Source: Clostridia bacterium (GTDB lineage Bacteria; Bacillota; Clostridia; RUG12999). From it: 5,736 nucleotides of DNA. The notes beneath the pieces were generated by a model. That model was not told where the DNA came from and ran no database searches. It was given only the letters and a program-made list of their open reading frames with translations. The stretch's first letter is position 1. Each line of letters starts with the position of its first letter. The stretch covers positions 1-5,736 of the forward strand of contig JAFVVU010000253.1 in the NCBI GenBank assembly GCA_017502065.1. The letters run 5' to 3'. Both the position numbers and the translations under genes were made by a program. Below are positions 5,730-5,736 of this stretch, piece by piece.

Positions 5730-5736
5730 GTACATC

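Overview
The window looks like a chromosomal housekeeping region of a low-GC, endospore-forming Firmicute, probably a member of the Clostridia. The reasons are AT-rich intergenic DNA, strong GGAGG-type ribosome binding sites, consensus sigma-A-like promoters, a spoIIM homologue, and a Xer recombinase directly downstream of spoIIM, an arrangement also known from Bacillus and clostridial genomes. No genus can be named from the sequence alone. I see no mobile element, CRISPR array, rRNA or tRNA, and no gene-free stretch longer than 300 bases.

Layout. Positions 1-209 (minus) hold the N-terminal part of nrdR, the repressor of ribonucleotide reductase genes, with a good promoter at 246-274. A divergent L-lactate dehydrogenase gene (ldh) occupies 339-1280 (plus) and appears to be a single-gene unit. 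It meets the next gene tail to tail at a perfect, probably bidirectional, terminator hairpin (1284-1312). Everything to the right is on the minus strand. Reading in the direction of transcription there are two tandem M42-family metallo-aminopeptidase genes (5715-4699 and 4702-3734, joined by an ATGA overlap). A short spacer follows with a consensus promoter (3694-3666) and a terminator-like hairpin (3646-3621). Then comes the tightly packed set proC (3602-2808), spoIIM (about 2759-2196) and xerD (2192-1311).

Working together: the M42 pair would trim peptides to free amino acids, and proC makes proline. SpoIIM is part of the forespore engulfment machinery, and the Xer protein belongs to the family that resolves chromosome dimers. 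proC sits at the head of the spoIIM-xerD transcription unit, so a proline-biosynthesis gene, a sporulation gene and a recombinase gene seem to share one vegetative-type promoter. ldh regenerates NAD+ in fermentation.

Most gene assignments are ordinary and secure. The points that deserve a second look are: the Xer protein, which keeps its nucleophilic tyrosine but differs at three of the six canonical catalytic positions; the terminator-like hairpin placed between the proC promoter and its ribosome binding site; a hairpin that could mask the spoIIM ribosome binding site; and a nearly identical 50-base patch shared by the two M42 paralogues. I did not find a convincing novel multi-gene system here.
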